This document shows, piece after piece, positions 23,261 to 36,593 of a DNA stretch of 64,000 nucleotides. The notes under the pieces are model-generated. The model was not told where the DNA came from. It made no database searches and saw only the letters and a list, made by a program, of their open reading frames with translations. The stretch is from Adiantum capillus-veneris (lineage: Eukaryota; Streptophyta; Polypodiopsida; Polypodiales; Pteridaceae), in NCBI GenBank assembly GCA_014529385.2, contig CM043950.1:157176545-157240544 (forward strand), in the 5' to 3' direction. The position numbers and the translations under genes are program-made. Positions within the stretch are counted from its first letter, which is position 1. Every line of letters begins with the position of its first letter.

Positions 23261-24279
23261 TGTAATGGAATTTTCCTGTTCAATTTGAGAGTAGCAGAAT
23301 TTAATGAGAGTACTTTCAAGAAATGATTTTGTGAGCATAGAGGGTAGACATAATTGAAGATAGCAACATAATCATAGCAATTAGTTAACTTGGCATAGAC
23401 AATACTTTTGCAAGAGAGAGAATTTAGAGAACATGACAACAGTTGAGGACCGGATTTATGTGGAGCCGGTCCCCCCTCCAATAGGCATTTGTATTATGAT
23501 TTCTCCCATAAAGAGAGACTTGTTACAATACATTCTTTGTGTTCCTTGTGACCTAGGTGAAGCAATGAAGATGGAAAACTTCATGCATCACCATCATAGC
23601 ATAACCTAAATTGAAGAAAGCTTTAACTACACCAAGCCTCAGTCCCAAGACCTCAAACACCTTCGAAGGTGGAGAGCTAGTAGGGAATGAGGGTAGGGAA
23701 GAGGAAGAAGAAACATTTCATACGAGAAAGAGCTAGTTCCTCACTTATCATAACTCTTGTGCTAGCATACATAATAGCATAGTAATGAGGAAGAAATAGA
23801 TGGCAAGCTCAAGCATTGAAGCATGGCTCTTGGATGGATTTGCACTCCATAGCCAAGAGTGTTGGTGTAGGCTCTCAACATCTACTTGCTTGGAGAAGGA
23901 GAGGGAGCTCTTGCACTTTGCATAGTACACAATGAGAGTGTTTGTGAGTGTGTGTGGGTGAATATACCCCCTAAGCACCCCCCTAGCTTGCTTGGGTCGA
24001 CCCCCCCTTGTAGCTCATGCTTGAAGCTCATTGGACCCCTCCAGGCCTAGCCAATCACAAGCAGGAGCCATTACAAGCAACAAGGGTAGCCTTGGGACAA
24101 GTGTCCCCCTTTACCCTTTGAGAGAGAGGACTTGATAAATGCAAAATCAATTAATTAAATATCCTAAATTATCATTGGACCCCTTGGGTGGCCAACCAAT
24201 AGGCTTCAGGCACACCATGAGGGCAACATGAGGAGGAACTTGACAAGTGTCCTTGATGCCCTTCAAGCTGGGGCTTCCC

Positions 24280-24376
<97 letters not shown>

Positions 24377-24543
24377 CTCTCTCATCCCCCCCCCCCCCCC
24401 CCCTTGTAGGCTCGCCCCCCTCCTTGTAGGGATCTTTTTGAATTTGGATGAGCAAGCCCCTTAGTCATCAAGCATGACTAAGCACTTGAAGTAGGGGGTG
24501 TTCCCACAATCATCTCAGGCAAGCTTCTCAACGCACCTCAAGC
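23261..24543 (-). repeat. 5' LTR of element D, R/U5-side part
   Basis: Nearly identical to 16711-18030. It is interrupted at 24543 by copia element E and continues at 30079. Total length without E is about 1667 bp. Confidence 0.92.
24281..24375 (+). repeat. (GT)n microsatellite in D 5' LTR, ~92 bp
   Basis: Allelic in position to 17734-17892 of the other LTR but about 67 bp shorter, with a longer C run after it (24387-24403). Confidence 0.96.
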
Positions 24544-24735
24544 TGAAGGAGTACGAGCGGAAGTGCGACACAAGAGAGAGTGTGAGAAGAAGAGCACGAC
24601 AATATCGTGAACTCGCTCTATTGTAATGTGTAGAGCATAGTGAGTTCTTTTTAGGTTTTTACAAAAGAATATGTGTACATACCTGGCGGCCCGCCCACTT
24701 ACCTGGGTGACCACATTGGGCTTTATACCCCAGCA
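24544..24735 (-). repeat. 3' LTR of element E (192 bp)
   Basis: In element sense it starts TGCTGGGGTATAAAGCCC and ends ...CTCCTTCA. It is preceded on the minus strand by a purine tract, aagtgggaggt. It differs from the 5' LTR at roughly a dozen positions by eye. A TATAAAG string near the start is a TATA-box candidate, though it lies very close to the LTR edge. Confidence 0.95.
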
Positions 24736-24824
24736 ACCTCCCACTTAAAGTCCAATGTGGTACTTTAAGTGTGAGAGAAGCTACTATACAAGCTAATATA
24801 CAAGAGATGTAGAGAAGTGATGTA

Positions 24825-25223
24825 CTACCCTACACCTACCTGCTTGCGAAAATGCGCAAAGCTCTCTGAGGGAAGTCCTTTTGTAAGTAGATCAGCAGGA
24901 TTTTCTGTGGTGTGAACTTTGACAAGATGAAGTTGCTTATCCTCGAGCATTTCCCTGATGAAATGATACTTCACATCCACATGCTTTGTCTTTGAGTGAT
25001 AAACTGGATTGCGAGCCAATTGTATAGCACTTTGACTATCACAATATAACACAGGCATCTCTTCTTTGATTCCCAAATGTGTTACTAGTCGATTAAGCCA
25101 GATTGATTCTTTGCATGCCTCTGATGCTGCAACATATTCAGCCTCTGTAGTAGACTAAGTAACACAATCTTGTAATCTAGAACGCCATGATACTGCTCCA
25201 CCAGCCAATGTAAAGACATACCC
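24825..25223 (-). pseudogene. RNase H end of element E pol
   Basis: Same frame as the pol ORF but after two stops (a TAA at 25224 and a TAG near 25156). It reads GYVFTLAGGAVSWRSRLQD, then STTEAEYVAASEA, MPVLYCDSQSAIQLARN and HTTENPADLLTKGLPS, the standard copia RNase H series including the E of TEAEY and the D of CDSQSA. It ends VGVG, 90 bp before the 3' LTR. Confidence 0.9.
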
Positions 25224-27686
25224 TTACGTAGACCTTCGGTTGTCTAAGTCACCTGCATAATCTGATTCTATAAAACCCTTTACACTTAGCTCCTGACTCC
25301 CATAGCATATACGCATACTCTTTGTAGCTTTCAAGTATCTCAATATTCCTTTCACTACCTCCCAATGTTTCTTGCCTAGGTTTGACATGTATCGACTTAC
25401 TACTCCCACTGCAAATGCAATGTCTGGGCGAGTAGCAATCATTGCATACATCAAACTACCCACTGCAGACACATATGGAATCTTATCCATTTCAGCCTGT
25501 TCTTCCTCAGACACAGGACAATCGTGTTTGCTAAGTTTCACATATGGTGGCAATGGAACACTCAATGCCTTTCCCTTCTCCATATTGAAACGTTGCAAAA
25601 CCTTGTCAATATACTCTGTTTGAGATAACCAAATCAACTTCCTTGATCTGTCTCTCTCAATGCGCATACCAAGTATATGACTTGCCTCACCCATGTCTTT
25701 CATGTCAAACGATTTTGCCATCTTTGACTTCAAAGCTGAAATTTCTTCCAAGTGCTTGCCAGAAATCAACATGTCATCCACATACAAAATAAGGATCAGC
25801 CAACTGCCATCCTTAGCCTTCTTTGTATATAGACACTGATCGAACTCACTACGTTTGTAGCCTTGAGAAAGCATAAACTTGTGTAATTTATGGTACCATG
25901 CCCTCGGTGATTGTTTTAAGCCATAAAGACTCTTTAACAACTGGCATACCCAATATTCCTTGCCTTTCTCAACAAACCCTTCTGGCTGCTGCATGTAAAT
26001 TTCCACATCTAAATCACCATGCAAGAACGCTGTCTTGACATCCATTTGGTGCAACACCAAATTTAATATGGCAACCAATGCAAGAAAGCATCTCAATGTA
26101 GTCATCTTGACCACCGGAGAGAAGAATTCATCAAAGCCAATTCCTTGTTCTTTCTTAAAGCCCTTGGCAACAAGCCTTGCTTTGTACTTTGGCTGACTAT
26201 CATGAGCGGTGATCTTATACCTGTAAACCCATTTACAAGGTAGAGCCTTTTTGCCCCGTGGTAATTTAACTAGCTTCCATGTCTGGTTTTTATGCAGAGA
26301 TGTCATCTCTGACTGCATGGCCAATTGCCAATTCCCAAAGTCCTTCATTTGCGCTGCTTCCTTGTAACATGAAGGCTCATTGCAATCAGTCAATATGACA
26401 TAGTTCATACATGGAACAAACCTATCAGGAGGTCGCGTGACACGTCCAGATCTACGCACAATAGGTGGCTCAGGCTCAGCCACAACCTGTGGTTCCAATC
26501 TATCCTGTCCTTGCTCCTCTTGAGCCCTGACATTTTGTCTTGCACGTGCAGGTCCATCTTCTTGGAAGACAACTCTTCTAATCTCCTCAACCCTCTCTGG
26601 TTTAGAATGATATTTGGATTCATTAAAGTGAACATCATTGCTGCGGACAACCTTTCTGGATTCGGGATCCCAAAGTCTGTACCCCATCTCACCAGAATTA
26701 CCATAGCCTAGAAAGATGCGCTTTCTACTCTTTGGCTCAAGTTTGTTCCTAAATTCCTTTGGAACATGAGTATATGCCTCACAGCCAAAGACTCTAAGAT
26801 GCTTGTATGAGGGCACCTTGCCTGACCATACCATCTCTGGCACTGAATCCTTTTGCAAAACCTTGCTAGGAGATCTATTTACAAGATGAACAGCTGTTGA
26901 TACAACTTTAGCCCAAAACCCATTTGGCAGCTGTGCATTAGACAACATACTTCTGACCTTCTCTTGTATGGTCCTATTCATCCTCTCAGCAACACCATTT
27001 TGAGGAGGATTGTAAGGAGCAGTAAGTTCACGTTTTATACCTTTTGACTCACAAAAGTCCTGAAAGGCCTTTGAAACATACTCTCCACCATTGTCAGTGC
27101 ATAAGCATTTAAGCTTCTTGCCACTCTGATTCTCCACAAGTGTCACAAACGTTTTGAAAACACTAAACGCTTCATGCTTGTGCTTGAGAAAGTAAACCCA
27201 TACTTTCCTCGAGTAATCACCTATAAATGTCATAAAGTAAGAAGCTCCCCCTAGGGATAGATTAGGCATAGGTCCACACAAATCACTATGAACAAGTGCC
27301 AACTGTGTATCTATTCTACTGCTTTTATGCTTATGTTGTTGTTGTGTTTGCTTACCATACAGACAATGTTCACAGAATTCAAAATCATTAAATGAAAAGC
27401 CAGGCAAATAACCAGAACGAGACAAGATTTCCATTCCCTTCTTGGACATATGTCCTAACCGGCTATGCCACAAAGAAACGTTCGGCTGCTCGGTTACATT
27501 GATTACATTTTTAGAAACATTTGATACATAAATCATGTAAAGTCCTCCAGACTTTACTCCATGTGCTACTGTCATAGAACCCTTGGATATCTTCCACATG
27601 TTCTGTCCAAAAGTGGTGACGTAGCCAGCATCATCAAGTAAACCTGTGCTGATCAAGCTCTTTGTAATTGCGGGAACATGTCTCAC
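25224..27686 (-). pseudogene. Copia integrase and reverse transcriptase of element E
   Basis: 820 open codons. The integrase zinc region reads VSLWHSRLGHMSKKGM and FCEHCLYGKQ. The catalytic core has D in HSDLCGPM, D in CTDNGGEYVS and E in NGVAERMNRTIQEK. The central part includes GCEAYTHVPKEFRNKLEPKS and FLGYGNSGEMGYRLWDP. RT reads CKWVYRYKITAHD, KARLVAKGFKKEQGIGFDE, HQMDVKTAFLHGDLDVEIY and the catalytic box LILYVDDMLISG. The N-terminal frame start is artificial: the upstream protease lies in other frames because of two single-base indels. The ORF ends at a premature TAA in RNase H. Confidence 0.93.
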
Positions 27687-27785
27687 ATTCTTCAGCGTGA
27701 AAGAAAGCCATTCTGAAACTTCAATTGAACATCTCCAACACCTAAGATCTCACATGTCTGCCCATTGCCTAGCCGAACATGATCT

Positions 27786-28805
27786 TTAGTGGTCACATAA
27801 GAGGTAAACCACTCCTTGTTTGGAGACACATGAAGTGATGCCCCTAAGGTCTATAATCCAGTCACTCAGTGCATTTCCATCAGATGCTGTAAGAAGAGAT
27901 GAGTCCATTGTATTCTTCAAGAAGTAGATGTCTCCTAACACTAGACAGTCATCCTCTGCAACAATGTTTGTCACATTTATTTCTTGAATCTTGACTGAGG
28001 ACTTGTTCTTCTCACCATGGTCTTCAACTTTCTCTTTGCCTTTTTCTGCTTTCCATTCTCTGCAGTCTCTTTTCATGTGACCCTTCTTGCCACAATGGTA
28101 GCATTCTATGTCACTCTTGCCTTTAGCAGTGCGGGACTTGCTACGAGACTGATTCCTCTTTCCACCTTTGTACTTTTCTTTGGTCCTTCCCCTGACAACT
28201 AAGGTTGTTCCTTTGCCTTTGTCCATTGTCTTTCTATTGGTTTCTTCAGTAAGCAGACTTCCTTCTACACCTACTATGTTCAAACCATCTGGAGGTGCAG
28301 AATTACTCAAAGCTGTGCGAAAAGTGTCCCAACTTTCCGGCAATGTGATCAACAGGAACATAGCTCTAACAGGTTCATCAAACTTGACACCTTGAGCTGA
28401 CAACTGACTATAGATTGTGTTGAATTCATTCAAATGATTGGACATAGGTGTCCCTTCTTTCATCTTCAAGTCAACAAGCTTCTTAAGCCAGTATACCTGT
28501 GAAGCTGCACTCTGCTTCTCATAAAGATCACTGAGATTTAACCATGCTTGATAAGCCAACATCTCGTCTTCTACATTGAAGTAAACGCTTTCTGCCAAAG
28601 TCAGCATAATGGTAGAAAGTGCCAATTCATCCATTTCGCTCCATTCATCTTCGTCCATATCTTCTGGTTTTATCCCCTTGAGCTTTATAGGTTTTATCTG
28701 CTTCTTTTGTACCAACATGTGCCAAATCTGTTTCTTCCACAATGGGAAATTGGTTCCATCCAGCTTCTTGATATTGTAAAGAGCAGTGTCCTGTGATCTA
28801 GCCAT
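27786..28805 (-). CDS. Copia gag of element E
   Basis: 339 codons from MARSQDTALYNIKKLDGTNF. The first part is the copia gag domain (W-x-x-W style NFPLWKKQIWHML, LNLSDLYEKQSAASQVYWL). A basic linker is followed by one CCHC zinc knuckle, CYHCGKKGHMKRDC, and an acidic linker with NVTNIVAEDDCLVLGD. The end runs into the protease active-site region and goes out of frame: after DWIID an extra base shifts the reading, so the D-[ST]-G-A box is destroyed in this frame but GASLHVSP is readable one frame over. A second shift lies near 27695. Gag itself is open. Confidence 0.85.
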   Translation of the reverse strand: MARSQDTALYNIKKLDGTNFPLWKKQIWHMLVQKKQIKPIKLKGIKPEDMDEDEWSEMDELALSTIMLTLAESVYFNVEDEMLAYQAWLNLSDLYEKQSAASQVYWLKKLVDLKMKEGTPMSNHLNEFNTIYSQLSAQGVKFDEPVRAMFLLITLPESWDTFRTALSNSAPPDGLNIVGVEGSLLTEETNRKTMDKGKGTTLVVRGRTKEKYKGGKRNQSRSKSRTAKGKSDIECYHCGKKGHMKRDCREWKAEKGKEKVEDHGEKNKSSVKIQEINVTNIVAEDDCLVLGDIYFLKNTMDSSLLTASDGNALSDWIIDLRGITSCVSKQGVVYLLCDH

Positions 28806-29867
28806 AGCTACGCTTCACAGTGGTTTACTTTCCTGGGAAAAATTCGGCAGAGTTTCCCCTGTAAACTGACCTCTGAACCAATATCAAACTGTCAAATGAA
28901 CCAAGAAAGCTTCAGATTCTGCATAAATTTTGGCAGAGTCTCCTTTGTAAAATGGCTATGGTGTACTCAAAAACAGACCAAAAAACAGCTCAAAAAACAC
29001 TGTCTCTCTGACACTGTAAGCTGCGGGTAAACTTGTCCTGCACCTGTACTGTCTCTCATTGTCTTGTCACTGTCCTATAATCATAGACTGTGACAATGCC
29101 TCAACGGCAGTAAAGCAAAGATGCAATCCCAATTGTCTAACTCACAGTCAATACATCCTAGCTGCCTATCTAAGGTTGCTCGAGGGATCGCTCCAAGACC
29201 TGTATCACCGAAAGGATCTCAACATTCGAGAATCCCCCAGCTCAATAAAACCTCACTCGACCCTCAACAAAGGGTGCAGTAAATCTGACAGTACATAGAC
29301 TTCCCACAAAGTCATACATCCACAAATTTCCCACTGTATGCTGTAACCGCTGCGGCGGTTGTTTGCTGCATGACTCATAGCCAGCAAACCCTCAACAGAC
29401 ATACATCATCTCTGACAATACATCCCATGTGGAAGTACCTGCAATGTCAGGATGAAATCTGGAATATCAAGCAGCAAACACAAGCTACCTGATGAACTAG
29501 TGGATGTTGCCTACAGTCTGTGTGTAGATGCGCCCGTGTCGTATGTGACATGCCTCCAAGAACTGTGAGCCGTCCTTCGATGTGTAGACAGCCACAAATC
29601 AACACTCTGGGAGTGTCGATATCCTCAGCACCTACAGTCGTAGGCCGAAAATCCCAAATTTGCAGAGTCGGATCTGCACCCGCCGAGACCACATAGTCGA
29701 AAATGGCCTGCGCAGACCTTTGTCAAAGCCAAACGGTGACCGAGATGATCTCAGAATGAAATTTTGAGCACACGAGATTTGGGGCCGTGTCTTTGCCTGT
29801 CGAATTTCACTCCAATCTGAGCTGGTGACTCTAGCCTCCTGCAGTGCTGCCGCGAGCCTCGATCTGA
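28806..29867 (-). other. Leader (5' untranslated region) of element E
   Basis: About 1.06 kb between the primer site and the gag ATG, with no ORF of note. It is more GC-rich and contains fewer homopolymers than the surroundings. Long leaders are common in plant copia elements and may hold packaging signals, but none can be pointed to here. Confidence 0.65.
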
Positions 29868-29879
29868 GCTCTGATACCA
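29868..29879 (-). promoter_or_regulatory. Primer-binding site of element E
   Basis: On the minus strand, tggtatcagagc lies two bases after the LTR end. Initiator-Met tRNA type. Confidence 0.9.
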
Positions 29880-29881
29880 GT

Positions 29882-30073
29882 TGAAGGAGTACGAGCGGAA
29901 GTGCGACACGAGAGAGAGTGCGAGAAGAAGAGCACGACGATATGTTGAACTCACTCTACTGTAATGTGTAGAGCATAGTGAGTTCTTATTAGGTTTTTAC
30001 AAAAGAATATGTGTACATAGCTGGCGGCCCGCGCACTTACCTGGGCGACCACATTGGGCTTTATACCCCAACA
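29882..30073 (-). repeat. 5' LTR of element E (192 bp)
   Basis: Starts TGTTGGGGTATAAAGCCC in element sense, is equal in length to the 3' LTR, and is followed outward by the caagc duplication. Confidence 0.95.
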
Positions 30074-30078
30074 CAAGC

Positions 30079-30462
30079 ACCTTAATCATGCACCAAGTCA
30101 AGCACCTCAAGCATCTTAATCAAGCATCTTAATCAAGCATCTCAAGCACGACAAGCACCTCGAGCTTGGGCCGGGTTCCCACCTCAAGCGTAGCCCTAGC
30201 TTACCTAAGGTCAAAGGACTTTTACACACATTATTGGAGGTCTTCAATGAAGCTAACCCTAAGGTCTTATGCTCCATTGGTTAGCCGTGCTCTTGATAGA
30301 CCATCTCCCATTTGGGCCCCTTTACTATTGGCCCCGTGTTGAGATAGATCTATAAGCACATATCTATATCTTAACACTTGTTCCCGTTTATTCTCCCACA
30401 TTAAGTGATCAATTTAATATGAGAAAATCATTTGGGTTGGTTAGATATTAGATTTTATGACA
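30079..30462 (-). repeat. 5' LTR of element D, U3-side part
   Basis: Continues the D LTR after element E. It ends (plus strand) ...gattttatgaca, so in element sense the LTR starts TGTCATAAAATCTAATATC, like the LTRs of the A family. This start differs from that of the D 3' LTR. Confidence 0.88.
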
Positions 30463-31250
30463 TTTTGGGACTTACATCTCAAAGCCACTATCTTCAAAAA
30501 GATGGATTTTGGAGAGCAAAAACAATAATTTTGTGCAAGTTTAATTAAAGATATGGAAAATTATGTCAACTCCCAAAGGCCATGCACCAAATTTGAGGTC
30601 ATACACCATACCATGGTGGCTTCAAGAATCAATTTCCAACAAGGGGCTGAGAGAAATCTTAAGCCCACGGAGAACAAGGACCGTAACAATGAGCCTAAGG
30701 GGAAGGACAATGTCCAAAATTCTCCTAAAGGCAACGCCAACAACAATAAAGCTAAGGAGAAGGGAGTTTATAAAGGCAAAATAAACTCCCTCCTGAAGAG
30801 CTTGAGCATTATTGTAAGGATAACCATTGTTTCAAGTGTGGGGAGCAAGGGCATGCCTATCGTGCATGTCCCCACAAGAATACACGAAATGAGCCTCCTA
30901 GAGCTACCTTGGTCGAAATCCAAGAAGAGGAAGCTCATCACAAAGGATCTCCTCTATGCCATGCTTGGGGAAAGGAAAGAGAACATGATGCTTTTATTCT
31001 CTTTGACCCTGGTTCTACTCACAATTTTATATGCACAGAGTCGGCCACCAAGCTAGGCATCCAAGCCTAGTCACTCCCTTAATTGGTAAATTGAGGCTCC
31101 ATGTCCAAAGCTATGTGGACAAAGAGGACTTCTTTATCTCTCCTCTCAAGCATGAGGATGTAATCCTAGGGGCACCATGGTTTGATCGCATGGCTTCCAA
31201 TGTTAAATTCCCTAAAAGGTAAATCTACTTTAGGTTCATGGAAAAGATAT
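30463..31250 (+). pseudogene. Gag end and protease of element A
   Basis: Resumes exactly after the ttttg duplication: WDLHLKATIFKKMDF, then, past a stop, MENYVNSQRPCTKFEVIHHT and RINFQQGAERNLKPTENKD. A frameshift near 30775 is followed in the other frame by the zinc knuckle CFKCGEQGHAYRAC and the retropepsin box ILFDPGSTHNFIC, then VTPLIGKLRLHVQSYVDKED and EDVILGAPWFDRMASNVKFP. It is interrupted at 31254 by a solo LTR of the B family. The protein order matches element D. Confidence 0.82.
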
Positions 31251-31254
31251 GTAC

Positions 31255-33854
31255 TGATAGCCGTTTTTCGGCTTTCCATAATTTCCATAGTAAGCTACCT
31301 CACTCTATCAAATCACTCAAACATTTTGGTTATCCCTACCATTTCACTGTACATAGGTGTGTGTGAGTTAGGGACTTTCTCCATATTTTCTTAAAACCCT
31401 CAGCTAGCTAGTCACTGGGCTAGTTGAGCCAAAAAAATAAATAAAATAAAAAAATAAAAATATTATGACCCATTTGTGTATAAATATTTCATTGTATATA
31501 GGGCCTAAATAAAAGGATTTTTCATAATTATTTTGGTATTTATTTAAATATTTCTACCTATGGTGTGTTATTTATGCTATGTACATTGACTCACCATTAC
31601 CATATTTTTTCTTACCATTTTGCATTACTCTTTATTCCATATAAAAATAATTTCATGCAAGCTTCTCTTATTTTTGGTGTAACTCCATCCCAATAAAAAT
31701 CCAAAAAAATTAGTTTTATTTATGTGTATATTTTTTCACTATTGTGATTTTTTCCCTCCTACATCTATTCTTTATTACTCTCATAAATTAGACCATCAAA
31801 AATATTCATATTTTTATGGTAGACTTATAATGAGAGAGATTTATTTTGACCCCTTTATATTTTTTCCACCTATATTATTTATATTTGACATGTACATATT
31901 TTTTTAGACCCCTCAATATTTGATTTTCTTAGTTATACTATTTACTTATATCATGATCTCAACAATATCTTCAATTATAGACCTACCAAATAAGGTCAAG
32001 GGTATGTCGAATGCATGCATGCACCATGGGGAGCTTACTCTTGGAGGTATTCAAAAGAATCATCCAAAGAAGGACCTCACAAGGACCTTGTGCAGTGGAA
32101 AAAACAGTCGGTTTTGCTGAATTTTTAAAGATCACATGCTCCCCGAATTTGAAAAGGTGATACAAACAAAAGTTGTAGCTCATGAGCTGAACTTTCACCT
32201 CAAATCTTTCATATTTTTTTGAGCTACGAGCTGTGAGCTATGATTTTATTGGTGGACCCCAGTTTGCCCATACTATGCAGCCACACTCCCTCTTCCACTT
32301 TATCATTTTCCTCTTTCACACACACTCCTCCCTCTCCTTCCCACTCCCAAACCTGTAACTCCCATGTCCTAATTCACCCTCTTCACCATTGCCACATCTC
32401 TCACACCTCCATAGCCTTCATCCTCCATTTCTACACCCTATGTGTCCTCCTTTCTCTCTACATATATGTCCATATTACCATACTCTCTTCAACTTTGTAA
32501 AGAACTTCAAAAAAATCAGCAAAAATCCAAAGATAACCTCTGCAAATGAAGGCTTTTATCATGAATTTTCCAAGTTTTGAAGATAACATAGCTTCATAGA
32601 CACGCGCTACTTCGCCATGCTGACCGCTTCTTCTACCGGTGCTGTAAAGAGGTGAATGTCAACTTCTCCAAGCTTCAACCTTGCTTTACAAGCTTATCCC
32701 TTCTCTAAATTTTCTCATCATATATCTCACCATTTGGTGAATGATTTTGTAAATATTTTTTAGTGATAATTACTAACTACTAACCACTAACCTTATTGTA
32801 AAATGCACCCCCTACTAGAGTAGGCACTCCCAAATTATTCACTCAATCCTCTCTCCTTTCATCCTCAATAATTATCTTCCCTTGAGCCCACATCCATGTG
32901 ACTCAAAGGACAAGAGAGACCCACCCTCATTAAAAAAAATAAAAAAATATGCATAGTATTTTATTCCTTCAAATAAACTTGATTAGGCCTAATCCTAATC
33001 GGGGCTTCTAAAACCTATAAATAGAGCCCTTCTCTCCCTTGTAAATCATCACATGATCACACTACACCACACCATTCTCAATACATAACACACCACTCTT
33101 CAAGCCTAGTTGTGTAGAGTGTGTGCATCGTGAGTGCTCTATTCCATCATTACACATAGGTGATTGGAGAAGCTTGAAGTTAGTTATGCCATCTAGAGGA
33201 GTGGAGTGTATGCCATACTCTTCACCACACTTGTAGCCTACTCTTGTGCATAAATAAGATTTATAGTTTTGGGTGCAATTGTATGCTGCAACTACGACTC
33301 TTCTCTCCAAATTGAGTTGATAAGTTGGCTAATCAGGTGGTTGAAGGTATATTGTCCTTGAAGTTTGTTGTGCCATTTCATGCTTGGTGGTTTGAGGTCT
33401 TGTTGAATTGTTTGCCTAAAAGGTCAATTGTAAGAGGGTGCTCGGTGAGAGGGCTCCCGTGACCCTAAGACAATTTGTGTATTGGCAACAAGGTCAAGTT
33501 TTGTGTTGTCTCTCTATTTCTCATCAAGCTTTGTGTGCATCTAGTCTTTAAGGCTAACACTGAGTTGCTCAAGTTTATTTGTTCTCTTCACCTCTCTCTG
33601 GCATGGTGAATGTTTGTGTTTGGTGTGTGTGGCTGTCTTGCATTCCCCTCTCTTTGTGCGTTTGAGTACAAGGAGATATCACGTGCATCCTAGTTCGCAT
33701 CTACAACTAGGTGGTGCCCCTTTTCTTGTTTGGTTTCTAGCTATGGGTTGTTGTTGTCTATGATTGTGCTTGCCCCAGCCCCAATTGAGCAGCACGGGAG
33801 CCTCGAAGGGTGTTTAGAGGCCGCTCTTCTTGTTGCCCGCCCCGGACCGCCTCA
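31255..33854 (+). repeat. Solo LTR of the B family (2600 bp)
   Basis: Starts TGATAGCCGTTTTTCGGC, as do 54582 and 63448, and ends gaccgcctca, as does the B 5' LTR at 57553. Shared blocks include ctagttcgcat...aactaggtggtgcccc (near 33690 and 57400) and ccaattgagcagcacgggag. gtac flanks both ends (31251-31254 and 33855-33858), and the coding of element A continues after it, so only an LTR remains: the usual product of LTR-LTR recombination. About 370 bp shorter than the B 5' LTR, partly because it lacks long microsatellites. Confidence 0.88.
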
Positions 33855-34539
33855 GTACATAGATGCTAAGGAATTGGGTAACATCATACCCATTGTACAT
33901 ATGCAAGCTTTTAATAAGTCAATAAAGAGCTCTATTTCCATGTACATGATTTTTGTTGAAGATTCTCAAAATGAACCTAATGCTTTAGCAAAAGAAAATA
34001 TAAACAATCACAAGGAATTAAAGTTATCCAATTTTCTCAAGGGATTTCAAGATGTTTTTATTGACATCCCTTGTGAACTAACTCCTAAATGAGGCAATGA
34101 TGACCATGCACTTGAACTTCTTCAGGAAGTTCACCACCTAATAAACCTCCTTATAGAGTTTCTCAAGCTCAACAAGAGGAGATTATGCGGCAAGTGCATG
34201 AGTTAGTTGAGAAGGGCATGGTTAGGCCGATCTCATCTCCATTTTGCTTACCCGTGTTATTAGTGCAAAAAAAAGCCGACACATATCGTATGTGTGTCAA
34301 CTATAGAGCACTAAATAGGATCACTATCAAGAATAGGGTTCTCGTTCCGTGGGTAGAATACCTATTTGATAAGCTACAATGGTTGACCTACGTCAGTAGG
34401 ATTGACCTAAAAAGTGACTACCATCAAATAAGGATAGTTGATCAAGACATTGTAAAGACCGCATTTTGCACTATGTTTGGTCTTTACAAATACATTGTCA
34501 TGCCTTCTGGCTTGACCAATGCACCAGCCACATTCAATC
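33855..34539 (+). pseudogene. Linker and RT N-terminal part of element A
   Basis: The linker has KSSISMYMIFVEDSQN and KLSNFLKGFQDVF, as in D. A TGA near 34090 and a shift precede the RT at 34185: MVRPISSPFCLPVLLVQKKA, MCVNYRALNRITIKNR, RIDLKSDYHQIRIVDQD and GLTNAPATFN. It is cut at 34539 by a solo LTR inserted within the Arg codon following ATFN. The frame resumes at 36219 after the caatc duplication. Confidence 0.85.
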
Positions 34540-36218
<1,679 letters not shown>

Positions 36219-36593
36219 CAATCGCTTGATGGAGAAGCTATTCAACCTTTACTAATGATATAATTATCTACTCTAACTCACTAGACAAACACAAGAAACA
36301 CCTACAGGTAATATTTCAAGTTTTATGAGAGAATAAACTTTATATTAATTGAAAGAAAAGTGAGTTTTTCTCACAAGAGATTCAATATTTAGGTCACATT
36401 ATCTCTCAAGATGGCATCCAAATGTATCCATCAAAGCTAGAGGTAATAAGAAGATGGCCTAATCCAAGGAATCTACATGAACTAATAAGCTTTATAGGTT
36501 TGTGTGCATACTATAGATGCTTCATATAAAAATTCTTACAAATCGCAGGACCATTACATGAACTAACAAAGCATTGTGTTGAGTTTGCTATTT
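36219..36593 (+). pseudogene. RT C-terminal part of element A, catalytic box deleted
   Basis: After the solo LTR the text reads NRLMEKLFN, then jumps to DIIIYSNSLDKHKKHLQ. The codons around the first catalytic Asp (FFDD in D) are missing, an internal deletion of roughly 35-40 bp. It continues FFSQEIQYLGHIISQDGI, YPSKLEVIRRWPNPRNLHEL and LHELTKHCVEFA, with TGA and TAA stops. At about 36593 it changes abruptly to Tat-like RNase H codons. Confidence 0.82.

Larger units (their letters stand above)
24544..30073 (-). mobile_element. Ty1/copia element E, inserted in 5' LTR of D (TSD caagc)
   Basis: Complete structure of 5530 bp on the minus strand. It has two 192-bp LTRs (24544-24735 and 29882-30073), a primer site at 29868-29879, a leader of about 1.06 kb, gag 27786-28805, protease-integrase-RT-RNase H to 24825, and a purine tract at 24736-24747. 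Target duplications caagc at 24539-24543 and 30074-30078 flank it exactly, inside the caagcacct array of the D LTR. Pol order integrase before RT marks Ty1/copia. It is the innermost and thus most recent large insertion of the nest. Confidence 0.96.
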
